Positions 1 through 6,639 of a stretch of DNA of 21,270 nt are shown here, in pieces. Origin of the DNA: an uncultured Lachnospiraceae bacterium (GTDB taxonomy: Bacteria; Bacillota; Clostridia; Lachnospirales; Lachnospiraceae); NCBI GenBank assembly GCA_910583615.1, contig CAJTXP010000060.1, positions 1-21,270 of the forward strand, read 5' to 3'. The notes beneath the pieces are model-generated. The model searched no databases, was not told the origin of the DNA, and saw only the letters and a program-made list of their open reading frames with translations. The position numbers and the translations under genes were made by a program. The first letter of the stretch is position 1; every line of letters begins with the position of its first letter.

Positions 1-46
1 GTTTGGTGTTCGTTTTCGTTTGGGGCGCGTGAATAGAACAGCCGCC

Positions 47-92
47 CATCCAACGGTTTTTTATATGCCGTTTCCGTTGGCGGCTGGGGGAT
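47..92 (-). repeat. Remnant 3' end of the variable-middle paralog family (copy R1)
   Basis: This short stretch matches the last codons and the sequence just past the stop codon of the two paralogous genes ending at 1028 and 2093. The shared part runs from CCCCCAGCCGCC through the ANGNGI-stop region to CCGTTGGATG. Homology is lost on both sides, so only a scar of a third copy remains downstream of the LRR gene. It contains CCAACGG and CCGTTGG as an inverted repeat, which could fold as a hairpin at the transcript end. Confidence 0.75.
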
Positions 93-120
93 TTTATAAA
101 ACTCTAAAGCTGTTCTTTCG

Positions 121-891
121 TTATTTCTGAATGTCAGCGGTGAGCTGTTGCAATACATCTTCATTCTGCAAATTACAATGTGCTAAATTTACTCGCTTTA
201 GCTTTGGCAGTTGGAGAAGAATACTGCAATCAGAAAAGCCAGTATTTGGCAAATCCAACTGCTGCAAATTTTTCAGTCCTACCAACAGCTCGTCTTGAGA
301 GAAATTTGTACCGCTTAAATTTAATTTCTGCAAATTTGTAAGGTTTGTAAGGAAACTGAAATCATTGATTGCAAGGTTCTCGATTTTTAATACCTTGAGT
401 TTTTTCATCCGCCCGATTGCTGTCCAGTCACCAGGGCTATAATAGAATTTGCTTCCAAAACCGTACAGAACACGAAGGTCGGTTAGAAAATATTTTCCTT
501 TCCATAGGACAAAACGGAGATATGGCGTACTATAAAGCCCCAATCGATCCACAATCAGACTTTTCATCTGAAATAGATCATCAGGGATAGATGGGTCTCT
601 CCCGATTGCAACTGAAATTGCCGTTGCCAAAATGGGCGAGAGAGGAATACCGCCTTTCTTTTCGCCATCTTCTTTTAACTGGCGAAAAGAGTGTTCCTGA
701 TCTTGACATATACACTCAAGAAAGGGCGGATTCCAGGACAAGTTTTCTGAATCTTCATAATGCCGGTCAAGAAATCTGCAGAAATCCGGTAGCATTGTGC
801 TGTTGTCAGGATAAATGTTAAGAAGTCCGTCCTGCCGGATTTGTACCTCGCTGTAATAATCCTCCAGTGTTATTGCTTTTTTTCGGCTCAT
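121..891 (-). CDS. Leucine-rich repeat protein, possible immunity-type protein
   Basis: The protein has 256 residues. The last ~90 residues (about 163-252) carry four leucine-rich repeats of roughly 23 residues, with the LxxLxLxxTxF pattern (LQKLNLSGTNF, LQQLDLPNTGF, LKRVNLAHCNL). The first 160 residues are a non-repeat domain that I do not recognise. There is no signal peptide or membrane segment, so it should be cytosolic. The start ATG at 889-891 follows AAGGAGGG by 11 bases. Directly upstream is a C-terminal remnant of the two-TM gene, and downstream is a scar of the paralog family, so the gene sits as an insert inside a repeated array. LRRs bind protein partners. A cytosolic immunity or adaptor role is inferred from the array layout only. 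Confidence 0.8.
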   Translation of the reverse strand: MSRKKAITLEDYYSEVQIRQDGLLNIYPDNSTMLPDFCRFLDRHYEDSENLSWNPPFLECICQDQEHSFRQLKEDGEKKGGIPLSPILATAISVAIGRDPSIPDDLFQMKSLIVDRLGLYSTPYLRFVLWKGKYFLTDLRVLYGFGSKFYYSPGDWTAIGRMKKLKVLKIENLAINDFSFLTNLTNLQKLNLSGTNFSQDELLVGLKNLQQLDLPNTGFSDCSILLQLPKLKRVNLAHCNLQNEDVLQQLTADIQK

Positions 892-910
892 AGGTGTAAT
901 TCCCTCCTTG

Positions 911-1015
911 CTATGTTTTCAATTTCCGTTTCAACAATCCATCCCCAAACGCCCACAAGACAGCCACGGCCACAATGATGCCAGCCACAACACCCAGCCA
1001 GGTCAACAGAGACAT
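911..1015 (-). pseudogene. C-terminal TM remnant of the two-TM gene (34 codons, in frame)
   Basis: Read leftward from an ATG at 1013-1015, this gives 34 residues beginning MSLLTWLGVVAGII and ending in GDGLLKRKLKT, with the stop at 911-913. It matches the last TM helix and basic tail of the protein ending at 2977 (LLIRLGVTAGVIVAVAVLW, then EGLLKRK). It begins right after the stop of the paralog gene at 1028, and its stop lies next to the RBS of the LRR gene. No ribosome site precedes the ATG, so I call it a duplication scar. A translated 34-residue membrane peptide cannot be excluded. Confidence 0.7.
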
Positions 1016-1270
1016 CCAACGGTTTTTTTATATGCCGTTTCCGTTGGCGGCTGGGGGACTATCAGTTTCCTCGCTTGCTATATCCAATGTTCGGTAATAC
1101 TGTAACCGTTGCTGAATATCCTCTTTTGTCGGGTTTGCTGTGGTAACAAATTGAACATCCGCACGGACACGTTCCAGCTCCCGCATAGTCAGCACCAAAT
1201 CCTCTGGAACAAGGGGGCGATATTCTGCTTTCAAGCGTTTATGTTCAGCGAATGCCTCACTCAAATACTT
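911..1270 (-). repeat. Array repeat R2: TM-tail remnant plus conserved 3' part of the paralog gene
   Basis: These bases align with 1985-2335 at roughly 85% identity by eye, covering the C-terminal third of the paralog gene, its stop codon and the downstream TM-tail remnant. The shared block is long enough to support homologous recombination between copies. Confidence 0.8.
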
Positions 1271-1951
1271 TTTGCCCTCACTCAAAAATTGCTGTGCCAG
1301 TCGCTCAAATTCCTCACGGGCCTGGACTACGTCTTTGCTTTCGGTTTGAACTTCCTGTGATTCAATAAAAGCGTAAAGTGCATCTCGTTTTTGCCCGATT
1401 TCCTCTATGTCGGGATGACGGGAGCGTATAAACTCATAACAGTTAAATTCGTTTGGATGTACTCCTTTAAGGGATAGTTCATAAGCGAATAGGGCATCGG
1501 CTCCTATATCAATCAATGCCTTTGTATCTGAATAGAATATGGCACCACGATACATTTCTTCGCACATCCAGTTTGAGAACGACTCTCCCAAACTGTTGAC
1601 CATATTGGGTAAGACCATCTGCCTCCAAGAAGATGAATAGGTGATGGGGGTATATTCACAGGCTTTGGTAATTGCCATGCACCAGTCTATATGGCCTTTG
1701 AGCATATCATTTGTAATTATGGCTCCATCGCAAACAAAATGCTCCATGTCCACCAATATGCGCTCATACCCAGGCAGAATATCGACCTGCGGGAAGAACT
1801 CAGCCACTGCCGCAAACTGGAGCTGGCAGCGTGAGAGGGACATAGCGCAAACTTGTGCATATTGATCTGCCGTTTTGCATTGGTCATTAACCATTTGAAA
1901 TGTTTTCTTATGCTCGTTCTTATAAAACTTTTCTCCAGATAACTTGGGCAT
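1028..1951 (-). CDS. Conserved hypothetical protein, variable-middle family, copy A
   Basis: The product has 307 residues, is soluble and has no TM segment. I do not recognise the family. The first ~85 residues (MPKLSGEKFYK, CAMSLSRC, FFPQVDILPGYERIL) and the last ~80 (AEHKRLKAEYRPL, EDLVLTMRELER, YYRTLDIASEETD) match the neighbouring paralog ending at 2093. The central ~130 residues are almost unrelated to it. The C-terminal third is charged and probably helical. The ATG at 1949-1951 follows GGGAAGGAT, a weaker ribosome site than those of its neighbours. Conserved ends with a diversified core, in a tandem array with scars, is what specificity-switching immunity proteins show. That function is inference. 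Confidence 0.85.
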   Translation of the reverse strand: MPKLSGEKFYKNEHKKTFQMVNDQCKTADQYAQVCAMSLSRCQLQFAAVAEFFPQVDILPGYERILVDMEHFVCDGAIITNDMLKGHIDWCMAITKACEYTPITYSSSWRQMVLPNMVNSLGESFSNWMCEEMYRGAIFYSDTKALIDIGADALFAYELSLKGVHPNEFNCYEFIRSRHPDIEEIGQKRDALYAFIESQEVQTESKDVVQAREEFERLAQQFLSEGKKYLSEAFAEHKRLKAEYRPLVPEDLVLTMRELERVRADVQFVTTANPTKEDIQQRLQYYRTLDIASEETDSPPAANGNGI

Positions 1952-1984
1952 GATTATATCCTTCCCGTGAGTTATTACTATTCA

Positions 1985-2081
1985 CGATTTTTCCGCTTTA
2001 ACAGCCCATCCCCAAAGGCCACAAGGCCGCCTCGGCCACGATGATGTCAGCCACAACACCCAGCCAGGTCAACAGAGACAT
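1985..2081 (-). pseudogene. Frameshifted C-terminal TM remnant of the two-TM gene
   Basis: This is a second scar of the two-TM gene's 3' end, again starting ATGTCTCTGTTGACCTGGCTGG right after the stop of a paralog gene (2093). Compared with the copy at 911-1015, small deletions and substitutions break the frame after LLTWLGVVADIIVAEAALW. The original LLKR codons are still readable in another frame. It is not expected to be functional. Confidence 0.7.
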
Positions 2082-2335
2082 CCAACGGTTTTTTATATGC
2101 CGTTGCTCTTGGCGGCTGGGGGATTATCAGTTTCTTCGCTTGCTATATCCAATGTTCGGTAATACTGGAGCCGCTGCCGAATGTCCTCTTTTGTCCGGTT
2201 TTCCGTAGTGACAAACTGAACATCAGCGCGGATGCGTTCCAGCTCACGCATAGTCAGCACCAAATCTTCTGGAGCCAAGGGACGATACTCTGCCTTTAAG
2301 CGTTTATGTTCAGCAGCAGCCTCGCTCATATATTT
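1985..2335 (-). repeat. Array repeat R3, homologous to 911-1270
   Basis: This block comprises the TM-tail remnant, the CCAACGG...CCGTTG hairpin-like stretch at the gene end, and the conserved 3' third of the paralog gene. Identity with R2 falls off beyond about 2335, where the variable middle of the protein begins. Confidence 0.8.
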
Positions 2336-2974
2336 TTCACATTCGTTTCTGTAAGTAGTGGATATAGTGTCATAGGCATCACGATAAGTCACGCTTTGAG
2401 AAAGTTTTGCCCTTAGCTCGTCACATTCTTTCCCGATAGCCTCTATATCTGGATGCCTTGAGCGAATAAACACATAAAAGTTGAAGTTTTTGGGATTGGG
2501 ATATTTGTGAACTGTTTCATACATAAATAGCAACCAAACACCAATTAAGGAAACCTCAATATCATCCCAATATGGTGGCGTACCACTTGTGAAAAACACA
2601 CCAAGTTTTTCAATCAATTCAGGTAAAAGCCGAAGTTGCCAGTGGGACAGATATTTTTGATCACTGATAGCTCCGTGTTCCAGCAGTTCCGTAATCTGAA
2701 GACACCAATCCTCATATCCCTGCGCCATTTTTGCTGTGATAGCTTTATCATCGCAGGCAAACCGCTCCATGTCCGACAATATGCGCTCATACCCAGGCAG
2801 AATGTCGGCCTGCGGAAAAAAATCGACCGTTGCCGCGAGCTGGAGATAGCAACGCGATAAGGACATAGCACAGACCTGAGTACGTTGTTCTGCCGTTTTG
2901 CACTCGTCAATAAGTAGTTGAAATGTTTTCTCGTGTTCCCTTTTGTAATATTTTTCTACTGATAACTTGGGCAT
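2093..2974 (-). CDS. Conserved hypothetical protein, variable-middle family, copy B
   Basis: The product has 293 residues. I chose the ATG at 2972-2974 because it gives the same MPKLS start as the paralog and lies 8 bases after AAGGAGG. A longer reading to 3028 would overlap the upstream gene. Residues 1-85 and the last ~80 match copy A, while the middle differs and has an aromatic-rich stretch (SGTPPYWDDIEVSLIGVWLLF). The stop of the upstream two-TM gene (TAG, 2977-2979) is two bases before this start, and its RBS lies inside that gene, so the two are translationally coupled. This pair is probably the intact unit from which the scars at 0.9 and 2.0 kb derive. Confidence 0.85.
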   Translation of the reverse strand: MPKLSVEKYYKREHEKTFQLLIDECKTAEQRTQVCAMSLSRCYLQLAATVDFFPQADILPGYERILSDMERFACDDKAITAKMAQGYEDWCLQITELLEHGAISDQKYLSHWQLRLLPELIEKLGVFFTSGTPPYWDDIEVSLIGVWLLFMYETVHKYPNPKNFNFYVFIRSRHPDIEAIGKECDELRAKLSQSVTYRDAYDTISTTYRNECEKYMSEAAAEHKRLKAEYRPLAPEDLVLTMRELERIRADVQFVTTENRTKEDIRQRLQYYRTLDIASEETDNPPAAKSNGI

Positions 2975-2976
2975 GA

Positions 2977-3696
2977 CTATGTCCTCCTTGTTCTTTTCCG
3001 TTTTAACAGCCCCTCCACAAAAGCCCACAGAACCGCCACGGCCACGATGACGCCAGCCGTCACGCCCAGCCGTATCAGCAAAATCTGTCCGCTGTGTTCC
3101 TTGTACCAGTCATCGTCAAAGGCGTACACCACATTTTCCAAATCCGCCCCGTACTCGGCGCAGATGTCCTGCAAGTACGGCTTGGCGTATGTATTCACCC
3201 CCGCCCTTGCGCTGATGGGGAGTGTGACGGCTTTTCCCTTGGCGAGATCGGCGGCAAGCCCACGGTCAAACAGGGCCAGCGCGTGCGTGCCGTCTGGAAA
3301 CTCGATGATGTAATATTCGTTGTAGCCCGTCATCGCCCACAATGCGCTGGTGGTGGCCTGGGAGTAGTTGCGGGTGCGGTGGCCCACCACGGCGGTACTG
3401 CTCCGCCAGCGGGCCAGCTCATAGACGCCCGTGGGGACGGCGTTCACCGGCTCCACTGTGAACTGCTCGAATGGGTACTGCGCCATAAAGTCCTCCGCCC
3501 CGGTAACGCGGGGGATGTCCGCCCCAGCCTTTTTCCCGGTAAAGGTCACGACCGCGCCAGCGGCCTCCACCTCGGCCTGTGTCACAGCGGCCTCGTTCCG
3601 GCGGAGAAATCCCTCTGGGCGGATGGAAAAGAAAATCGTCAGCACCACCAGCAGGGCCACAATGGAACCGGCTGTGTATAGGATTTTTGAGCGCAT
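2977..3696 (-). CDS. Membrane-anchored hypothetical protein with N- and C-terminal TM helices
   Basis: The product has 239 residues. One hydrophobic helix spans about residues 6-24 (ILYTAGSIVALLVVLTIFF) and a second about 207-227 (LGVTAGVIVAVAVLWAFVEG), followed by a basic tail (LLKRKRTRRT) that predicts a cytosolic C-terminus. The ~180-residue middle would lie outside the membrane. The sequence GVYELARWRSSTAVVGHRTRNY falls in this middle part. I do not recognise the family. The ATG at 3694-3696 is preceded by AGGTGATGCT. The gene is coupled to the next one on the left, so the products may act together. Truncated copies of its 3' end recur twice in the array. Confidence 0.85.
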   Translation of the reverse strand: MRSKILYTAGSIVALLVVLTIFFSIRPEGFLRRNEAAVTQAEVEAAGAVVTFTGKKAGADIPRVTGAEDFMAQYPFEQFTVEPVNAVPTGVYELARWRSSTAVVGHRTRNYSQATTSALWAMTGYNEYYIIEFPDGTHALALFDRGLAADLAKGKAVTLPISARAGVNTYAKPYLQDICAEYGADLENVVYAFDDDWYKEHSGQILLIRLGVTAGVIVAVAVLWAFVEGLLKRKRTRRT

Positions 3697-3710
3697 AGCA
3701 TCACCTACGA

Positions 3711-3827
3711 AAAGTTTTGGTGTTAGTCAACATATGTGTTGGTGTAGCCTGGAAGTGCCATAAATATGGCATTCTGATATGGCAAAAATCAGAAAACAAC
3801 ACAGTTATTGACTAACACCAAAGTTTT
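3711..3827. mobile_element. MITE-like element (101 bp) with inverted ends and 8-bp target duplication
   Basis: The element spans 3719-3819. Its ends are perfect 12-bp inverted repeats (GGTGTTAGTCAA and TTGACTAACACC). The similarity continues inward with TGTGTTG, giving about 20 of 23 matches. It is bounded by identical 8-bp direct repeats AAAGTTTT at 3711-3718 and 3820-3827. It has no ORF and contains an internal TGCCATA-AA-TATGGCA palindrome (3757-3772). Eight-base duplications are known for several IS families (for example ISL3, IS6, IS66, IS1595). I cannot name the parent. It sits between the SLOG gene and the start of the leftward array, so it may supply or disturb that array's promoter. 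Confidence 0.7.
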
Positions 3828-3883
3828 TGCTGATTTTTATTATAGCGATTTTGACGAGGGACTTCAAGTGCTTTTTGGGGCTG

Positions 3884-4354
3884 TCAGGTGGCAAGGTTGA
3901 TGACCTCCAGCCCTCGCTTTTCAGCATAGTCCACCGTATAGGCCGTCCCACCGCTTTCCCTGTTGAGGTAGCAGACGCACACACTGCTGTTGTCTACCAA
4001 ATGGCGGTTCCGCTTGTGCATACAGCCTTTAGTGTACTCTTGGGAGGTATAGACTACCTTATCCGCCAGAGCCTTGATGCGCTCATATTCCTGCACATCA
4101 GCGGCGGGCCAGCCTCTTGTCTGTGTCCGGCAGGGGAATACCAAAATCAGCTTGATATGCGGAAAACGCCCCTTTAACCTGAGTACAGTCTGGGCGGCGA
4201 GGGTGTCCCAGCCACGGGCGCCCCCAGCCCCATAAAATCGGATGCCCCTGTCGATCAGGCCGATGATCGTTTTCTCCAGCTTTGCGGCGAGTTCCTTTCG
4301 TCCCCATACCGGCAGTTCCCGGTGGCCGGTAAAGCAACAGGTTTCCGTTCTCAT
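3884..4354 (-). CDS. SLOG-superfamily (DUF1273/YpsA-like) nucleotide-binding protein
   Basis: The product has 156 residues from the ATG at 4352-4354, which sits 8 bases after GGAGGGG. A longer reading adds 22 residues without a ribosome site. The N-terminus has CCFTGHRELP, followed by the glycine-rich loop GAGGARGWDTLAA typical of the Rossmann-like SLOG fold in YpsA/DUF1273 proteins, which bind nucleotide-derived ligands. A late GGTAYTVDYAEKRG matches the family's C-terminal region. Such genes are common in phage and integrative-element cargo and have been discussed as ligand sensors in defence. Here the gene stands alone, divergent from a small XRE regulator with a palindrome between them, so it is probably regulated by that protein. 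Confidence 0.85.
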   Translation of the reverse strand: MRTETCCFTGHRELPVWGRKELAAKLEKTIIGLIDRGIRFYGAGGARGWDTLAAQTVLRLKGRFPHIKLILVFPCRTQTRGWPAADVQEYERIKALADKVVYTSQEYTKGCMHKRNRHLVDNSSVCVCYLNRESGGTAYTVDYAEKRGLEVINLAT

Positions 4355-4370
4355 AAAATCGCCCCTCCAG

Positions 4371-4399
4371 AGTATAGCATATTGCACATATATGTGCAA
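4371..4399 (-). promoter_or_regulatory. Promoter of the SLOG gene
   Basis: Reading leftward, TTGCAC (4394-4399) and TATACT (4371-4376) are separated by exactly 17 bases. The gene's RBS follows 9 bases downstream of the -10 box. The spacer and -35 box fall inside the 24-bp palindrome, so a protein bound there would block this promoter. Confidence 0.65.
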
Positions 4400-4402
4400 T
4401 AT
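4379..4402. promoter_or_regulatory. 24-bp perfect palindrome, likely operator
   Basis: The core ATTGCACATATATGTGCAAT plus AT on each side forms a perfect dyad of 24 bp. It overlaps the leftward SLOG promoter. It also lies upstream of the TATAAT box (4423-4428) of the divergent XRE gene. A dimeric regulator, most simply the neighbouring XRE protein, is the likely ligand. Confidence 0.7.
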
Positions 4403-4422
4403 CCAAAATCTTTCGGCCACCC

Positions 4423-4428
4423 TATAAT
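4423..4428 (+). promoter_or_regulatory. -10 box upstream of the small XRE gene
   Basis: A consensus TATAAT lies 30 bases before the GTG start. No good -35 hexamer is found 16-18 bases upstream (around 4400), where the palindrome ends. The promoter may therefore be weak or dependent on a protein bound at the palindrome. Confidence 0.5.
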
Positions 4429-4457
4429 GAAAGTATTATTTCCAAGGGGGTGGCGGG

Positions 4458-4700
4458 GTGGTCGATTATAGTCCTTTATGGGACACAATGAAAAAGAAGG
4501 GCGTATCTCAATACGCACTTATTCAGGCAGGAGTAGACCGTCGCACCCTGGATTGGTTGAAAAAGAATAAGAACATCACCATGCTCTCGCTGGAGAAGCT
4601 GTGTACGATATTGGATTGCTCCCCCAGCGATGTTGTTCGTTTTGTAAAAGATACCAGCTCATTCGGAAATACTGGATGTGCCGATTGTAATGAGGAATGA
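4458..4700 (+). CDS. Small XRE-family (Cro/C1-type HTH) regulator
   Basis: The product has 80 residues, essentially a single helix-turn-helix domain. The pattern VSQYALIQAGVDRRTLDWLKK is followed by ITMLSLEKLCTILDCSPSDVV, as in the short HTH proteins frequent in Firmicutes mobile elements. It starts with GTG at 4458, 7 bases after AAGGGGG. The C-terminal tail is polar and contains two cysteines (GCADCNEE). It has no sensing domain. It is divergent from the SLOG gene and shares the palindromic control region with it, so it is a candidate regulator of both. A strong terminator follows 6 bases after the stop. Confidence 0.85.
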   Translation: MVDYSPLWDTMKKKGVSQYALIQAGVDRRTLDWLKKNKNITMLSLEKLCTILDCSPSDVVRFVKDTSSFGNTGCADCNEE

Positions 4701-4706
4701 AAAAAG

Positions 4707-4752
4707 CGCCCTGGACGAACTGTTTTCAGTCCGTTCAGGGCGAAATTTTTTT
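4707..4752 (+). terminator. Rho-independent terminator after the small XRE gene
   Basis: CGCCCTGGACGAACTG and CAGTCCGTTCAGGGCG pair over 16 positions with two G-T wobbles around a TTTT loop. The stem is followed by a run of seven T (4746-4752). Confidence 0.9.
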
Positions 4753-4924
4753 GTTTAAGAACATCAATAAGCCCGTTTAAGCGGACAAGGGCCTGTCTGC
4801 CGCTATCGTGCGCCGGAGGGAGAAAGCCGCAGGTGAACAGGAAGGCCGCAGGTGTGGACATTTAGCGGATTGAAAACCTTGTGGTGTAGAGGGTTGTGGA
4901 TAGGTATCAACGGAGGACTGATGC

Positions 4925-5254
4925 CTATTTCAGTTTTTGATTGATTATGTCCATCTCATCTGTTAATTCTTCAAGTTCATCCTCAGAAAGCACATGACGT
5001 ATTTCAGCCGTTAATAACCCATTCATTTCATTTATTTTCGCTCTAAAAAACTTTAACTCATCTGCTGAATCACAAGCTACCCTGTAAAAGAGGGTGCTAT
5101 ATACAGCCAATGCACCCAGGCCCCCTTCGGATAGCTGTTTCCCAAATTCGTAGAAACATCTATCTACAGATTGCCGTATCGTATAGTTTTCTTCAATAAT
5201 ATGCTCATAAAATGACTCGATGACATAATACTTCAGCTTGTAGAATTCGCTCAT
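4925..5254 (-). CDS. Small helical protein, possibly Imm3-like immunity protein
   Basis: The product has 109 residues, is acidic, mostly helical by composition, and has no signal or TM segment. Its ATG (5252-5254) follows AAGGGGA. The N-terminal pattern of an aromatic-rich first helix, then ENYTIRQSVDRCFYEFGKQL, then an A/Y-rich helix (GALAVYSTLFYRVA) recalls small Imm3-type immunity proteins of polymorphic toxin systems. I rate this only as a resemblance. No toxin gene is adjacent. The DNA is much AT-richer than the genes to its right, which suggests a separate origin. The 170 bases between the preceding terminator and this gene contain a duplicated GCCGCAGGTG and no ORF that I can support. 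Confidence 0.6.
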   Translation of the reverse strand: MSEFYKLKYYVIESFYEHIIEENYTIRQSVDRCFYEFGKQLSEGGLGALAVYSTLFYRVACDSADELKFFRAKINEMNGLLTAEIRHVLSEDELEELTDEMDIINQKLK

Positions 5255-5311
5255 AATTGTTTTCCCCTTACATATTCATGTTCACTCTGCCTTACCCGCC
5301 GCCCGAATTGC

Positions 5312-5416
5312 ATGACCGAGGTACGCATGGGCAACACCGTCCTCACCATTTCCGATTGGACAATATGTAATCGCCTTGTCTTTGTTTCCCCAGCTATTTC
5401 AGGAAATCGCTCCTGA
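5312..5416 (+). pseudogene. Possible relic of a TnpW-like transposon protein start
   Basis: A short frame begins MTEVRMGNTVLTISD and then runs into unrelated codons, stopping at 5416 inside the antisense ImmA gene. The opening resembles small TnpW-type proteins of clostridial transposons, in which T/EVRxGxTxYxV is typical. There is no clear ribosome site. If real it marks an old element junction here. The assignment is weak. Confidence 0.25.
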
Positions 5417-5909
5417 ACTCCTGACTGCGGAAGGAATATCCTTGTCGGTTCAGTTCTGCCACCTTGAGCGCCACAAGGTTGATGTCGGAGTCCATCGCCC
5501 TTGCGATCTGCCCCACATCATACCCCTGGTAGATGTATTCCAGTATCTCATCGTCAGGGAGCGAGATCTGCGCCGCGAAGATGTTGGCCTCATACTCCAT
5601 GCGCCGGTTCCCCATATCGAAGATATTGAACTCCTGAAAGCCCCCGGTGCTGACCGCCTCGTGCCGGTGCAGCGTGTCATGGCCGATCTCATGCAGCAGG
5701 ACAATGTCGTGCATCACCGGATGCAGGTCCTCCTTGATGAAAATGAAGCGGTTGCGCTCAATTACCTTGTAGGCTCCCTTCTGCTTTACGAACGGCCTCT
5801 CCATCACGATAATGCCCATCTCCTGGGCCAGCCTGTCCGGGCTGCGCGTTCCATAACGCCGGAGGACTTTGACCGCCATACGCACCGCATCCTCAGTTTT
5901 AATCATCAT
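5394..5909 (-). CDS. ImmA/IrrE-family metallopeptidase
   Basis: The product has 171 residues. The zinc site HEIGH lies at residues 73-77, and the third-ligand motif EYEANIFAAQISLP follows at about 105-118, both as in ImmA/IrrE proteases. In ICEBs1 and related elements such proteases cleave the cognate XRE repressor (ImmR) and so switch excision genes on. The ATG at 5907-5909 follows AAGGGGG by 7 bases. The gene lies 63 bases downstream of the XRE gene on the same strand, the usual ImmR-ImmA order. The C-terminus (SDINLVALKVAELNRQGYSF) is helical. The substrate is inferred to be the XRE protein encoded next to it. Confidence 0.9.
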   Translation of the reverse strand: MMIKTEDAVRMAVKVLRRYGTRSPDRLAQEMGIIVMERPFVKQKGAYKVIERNRFIFIKEDLHPVMHDIVLLHEIGHDTLHRHEAVSTGGFQEFNIFDMGNRRMEYEANIFAAQISLPDDEILEYIYQGYDVGQIARAMDSDINLVALKVAELNRQGYSFRSQEFRSDFLK

Positions 5910-5972
5910 CTCATCGCCCCCTTATGCCTGAAGAACAGGATACCACAAACACTGTCCAAAAGTACGGACCGT

Positions 5973-6395
5973 TTACTCCCCACCTCCGGTACTTCTGCGG
6001 TACTTTTTGGGGGTGTATTTTTTGTTGTTCTTCTTGGCAATAACATAAGCCTCCTGAATGGCCAGCATCATCTCGTCCATATCTTCCTCGGCCATCTCGC
6101 CGCCGGCGAACAGGCCGGTCAGCTCCTCGACCAGCTTCTCCGCGCCCTTTTTGCCCCGGTAGCCATATTCCCGCTGGGCCATCGCGATAAATTCCTCGTT
6201 CTCGCTCCGCAGATAGTCCGCCTCGCAGCCGAGTATCTCCGCCAGTGTAGCGTAGACCTCCCGGTTCTGCGGATAGGTCGAGCCGCCTTCATAATTGGTG
6301 ATGGTCTTGAGGCCCAGGCCGGCTTTTTTCGCCAGTTCCGCCTGCGTCATACCGCATTTTTTGCGTAGTTCCCTGACCTTTTCCCCGAACTTCAT
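5973..6395 (-). CDS. XRE-family repressor, ImmR-like
   Basis: The product has 140 residues from the ATG at 6393-6395, 7 bases after AGGAGG. A longer reading to 6431 lacks a ribosome site and enters the operator. Residues 1-60 are a Cro/C1 helix-turn-helix (GMTQAELAKKAGLGLKTITNYEGG). The rest is a charged helical tail ending in a basic stretch (KKNNKKYTPKKYRR). Paired with the downstream ImmA-like protease, it is the expected master repressor of the element. It probably binds the TTTACGC repeats just upstream, which overlap the divergent promoter, and may also control its own synthesis. Confidence 0.88.
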   Translation of the reverse strand: MKFGEKVRELRKKCGMTQAELAKKAGLGLKTITNYEGGSTYPQNREVYATLAEILGCEADYLRSENEEFIAMAQREYGYRGKKGAEKLVEELTGLFAGGEMAEEDMDEMMLAIQEAYVIAKKNNKKYTPKKYRRSTGGGE

Positions 6396-6425
6396 TGTGA
6401 AACCTCCTGCTGTTCTGAGTATGAC

Positions 6426-6474
6426 AAGCAAATTATTTACGCTAACACTATTGACAAGCGTAAATAGCTTGCTT
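6426..6474. promoter_or_regulatory. Operator dyad of the ImmR-like repressor
   Basis: Two 17-bp arms (6426-6442 and 6458-6474) match in inverted orientation at 15 of 17 positions: AAGCAAATTATTTACGC against GCGTAAATAGCTTGCTT, separated by 15 bases. Their inner halves ATTTACGC/GCGTAAAT are perfect. The dyad covers the -35 box and spacer of the rightward promoter. Another TTTACGC half-site (around 6516-6522) and a CGTAATC-G-GATTACG palindrome (6485-6499) lie downstream, giving an operator array. Confidence 0.75.
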
Positions 6475-6479
6475 ATAAT
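6451..6479 (+). promoter_or_regulatory. Consensus sigma-A promoter reading right
   Basis: TTGACA (6451-6456) and TATAAT (6474-6479) are separated by exactly 17 bases, a perfect consensus. It would drive the second ImmA-like gene and the genes after it. It lies inside the repressor dyad, so repression should be tight when the ImmR-like protein is present. About 150 bases of untranslated leader follow. I see no convincing gene in that leader. Confidence 0.85.
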
Positions 6480-6639
6480 AGAAACGTAATCGGATTACGC
6501 ATAAATCATACCGTATTTTACGCATTCCGTCAAGGGGGTGAGCGAAAAAAGTCGATTATGCACGAATTTTTACAAGGACACCAGTGTTTTTCCTTCGGCC
6601 CCAACGGGCTGACGGATCGTTATCCAAAAGGAGTTATAA

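Noticed and set aside
3716..3822. Invertible (phase-variable) promoter flanked by the 15-bp inverted repeats
   Set aside because: The exact 8-bp direct repeats next to the ends fit a transposed MITE better, and I see no good promoter inside the segment to invert.
5376..6368. Plus-strand frame of 330 codons over the ImmA and XRE genes
   Set aside because: Both antisense genes have clear motifs and ribosome sites, and this frame has none.
6538..6612. Short GTG-started frame (24 codons) in the leader before the second ImmA gene
   Set aside because: The GTG lies inside the only ribosome-site-like sequence, and nothing supports translation.
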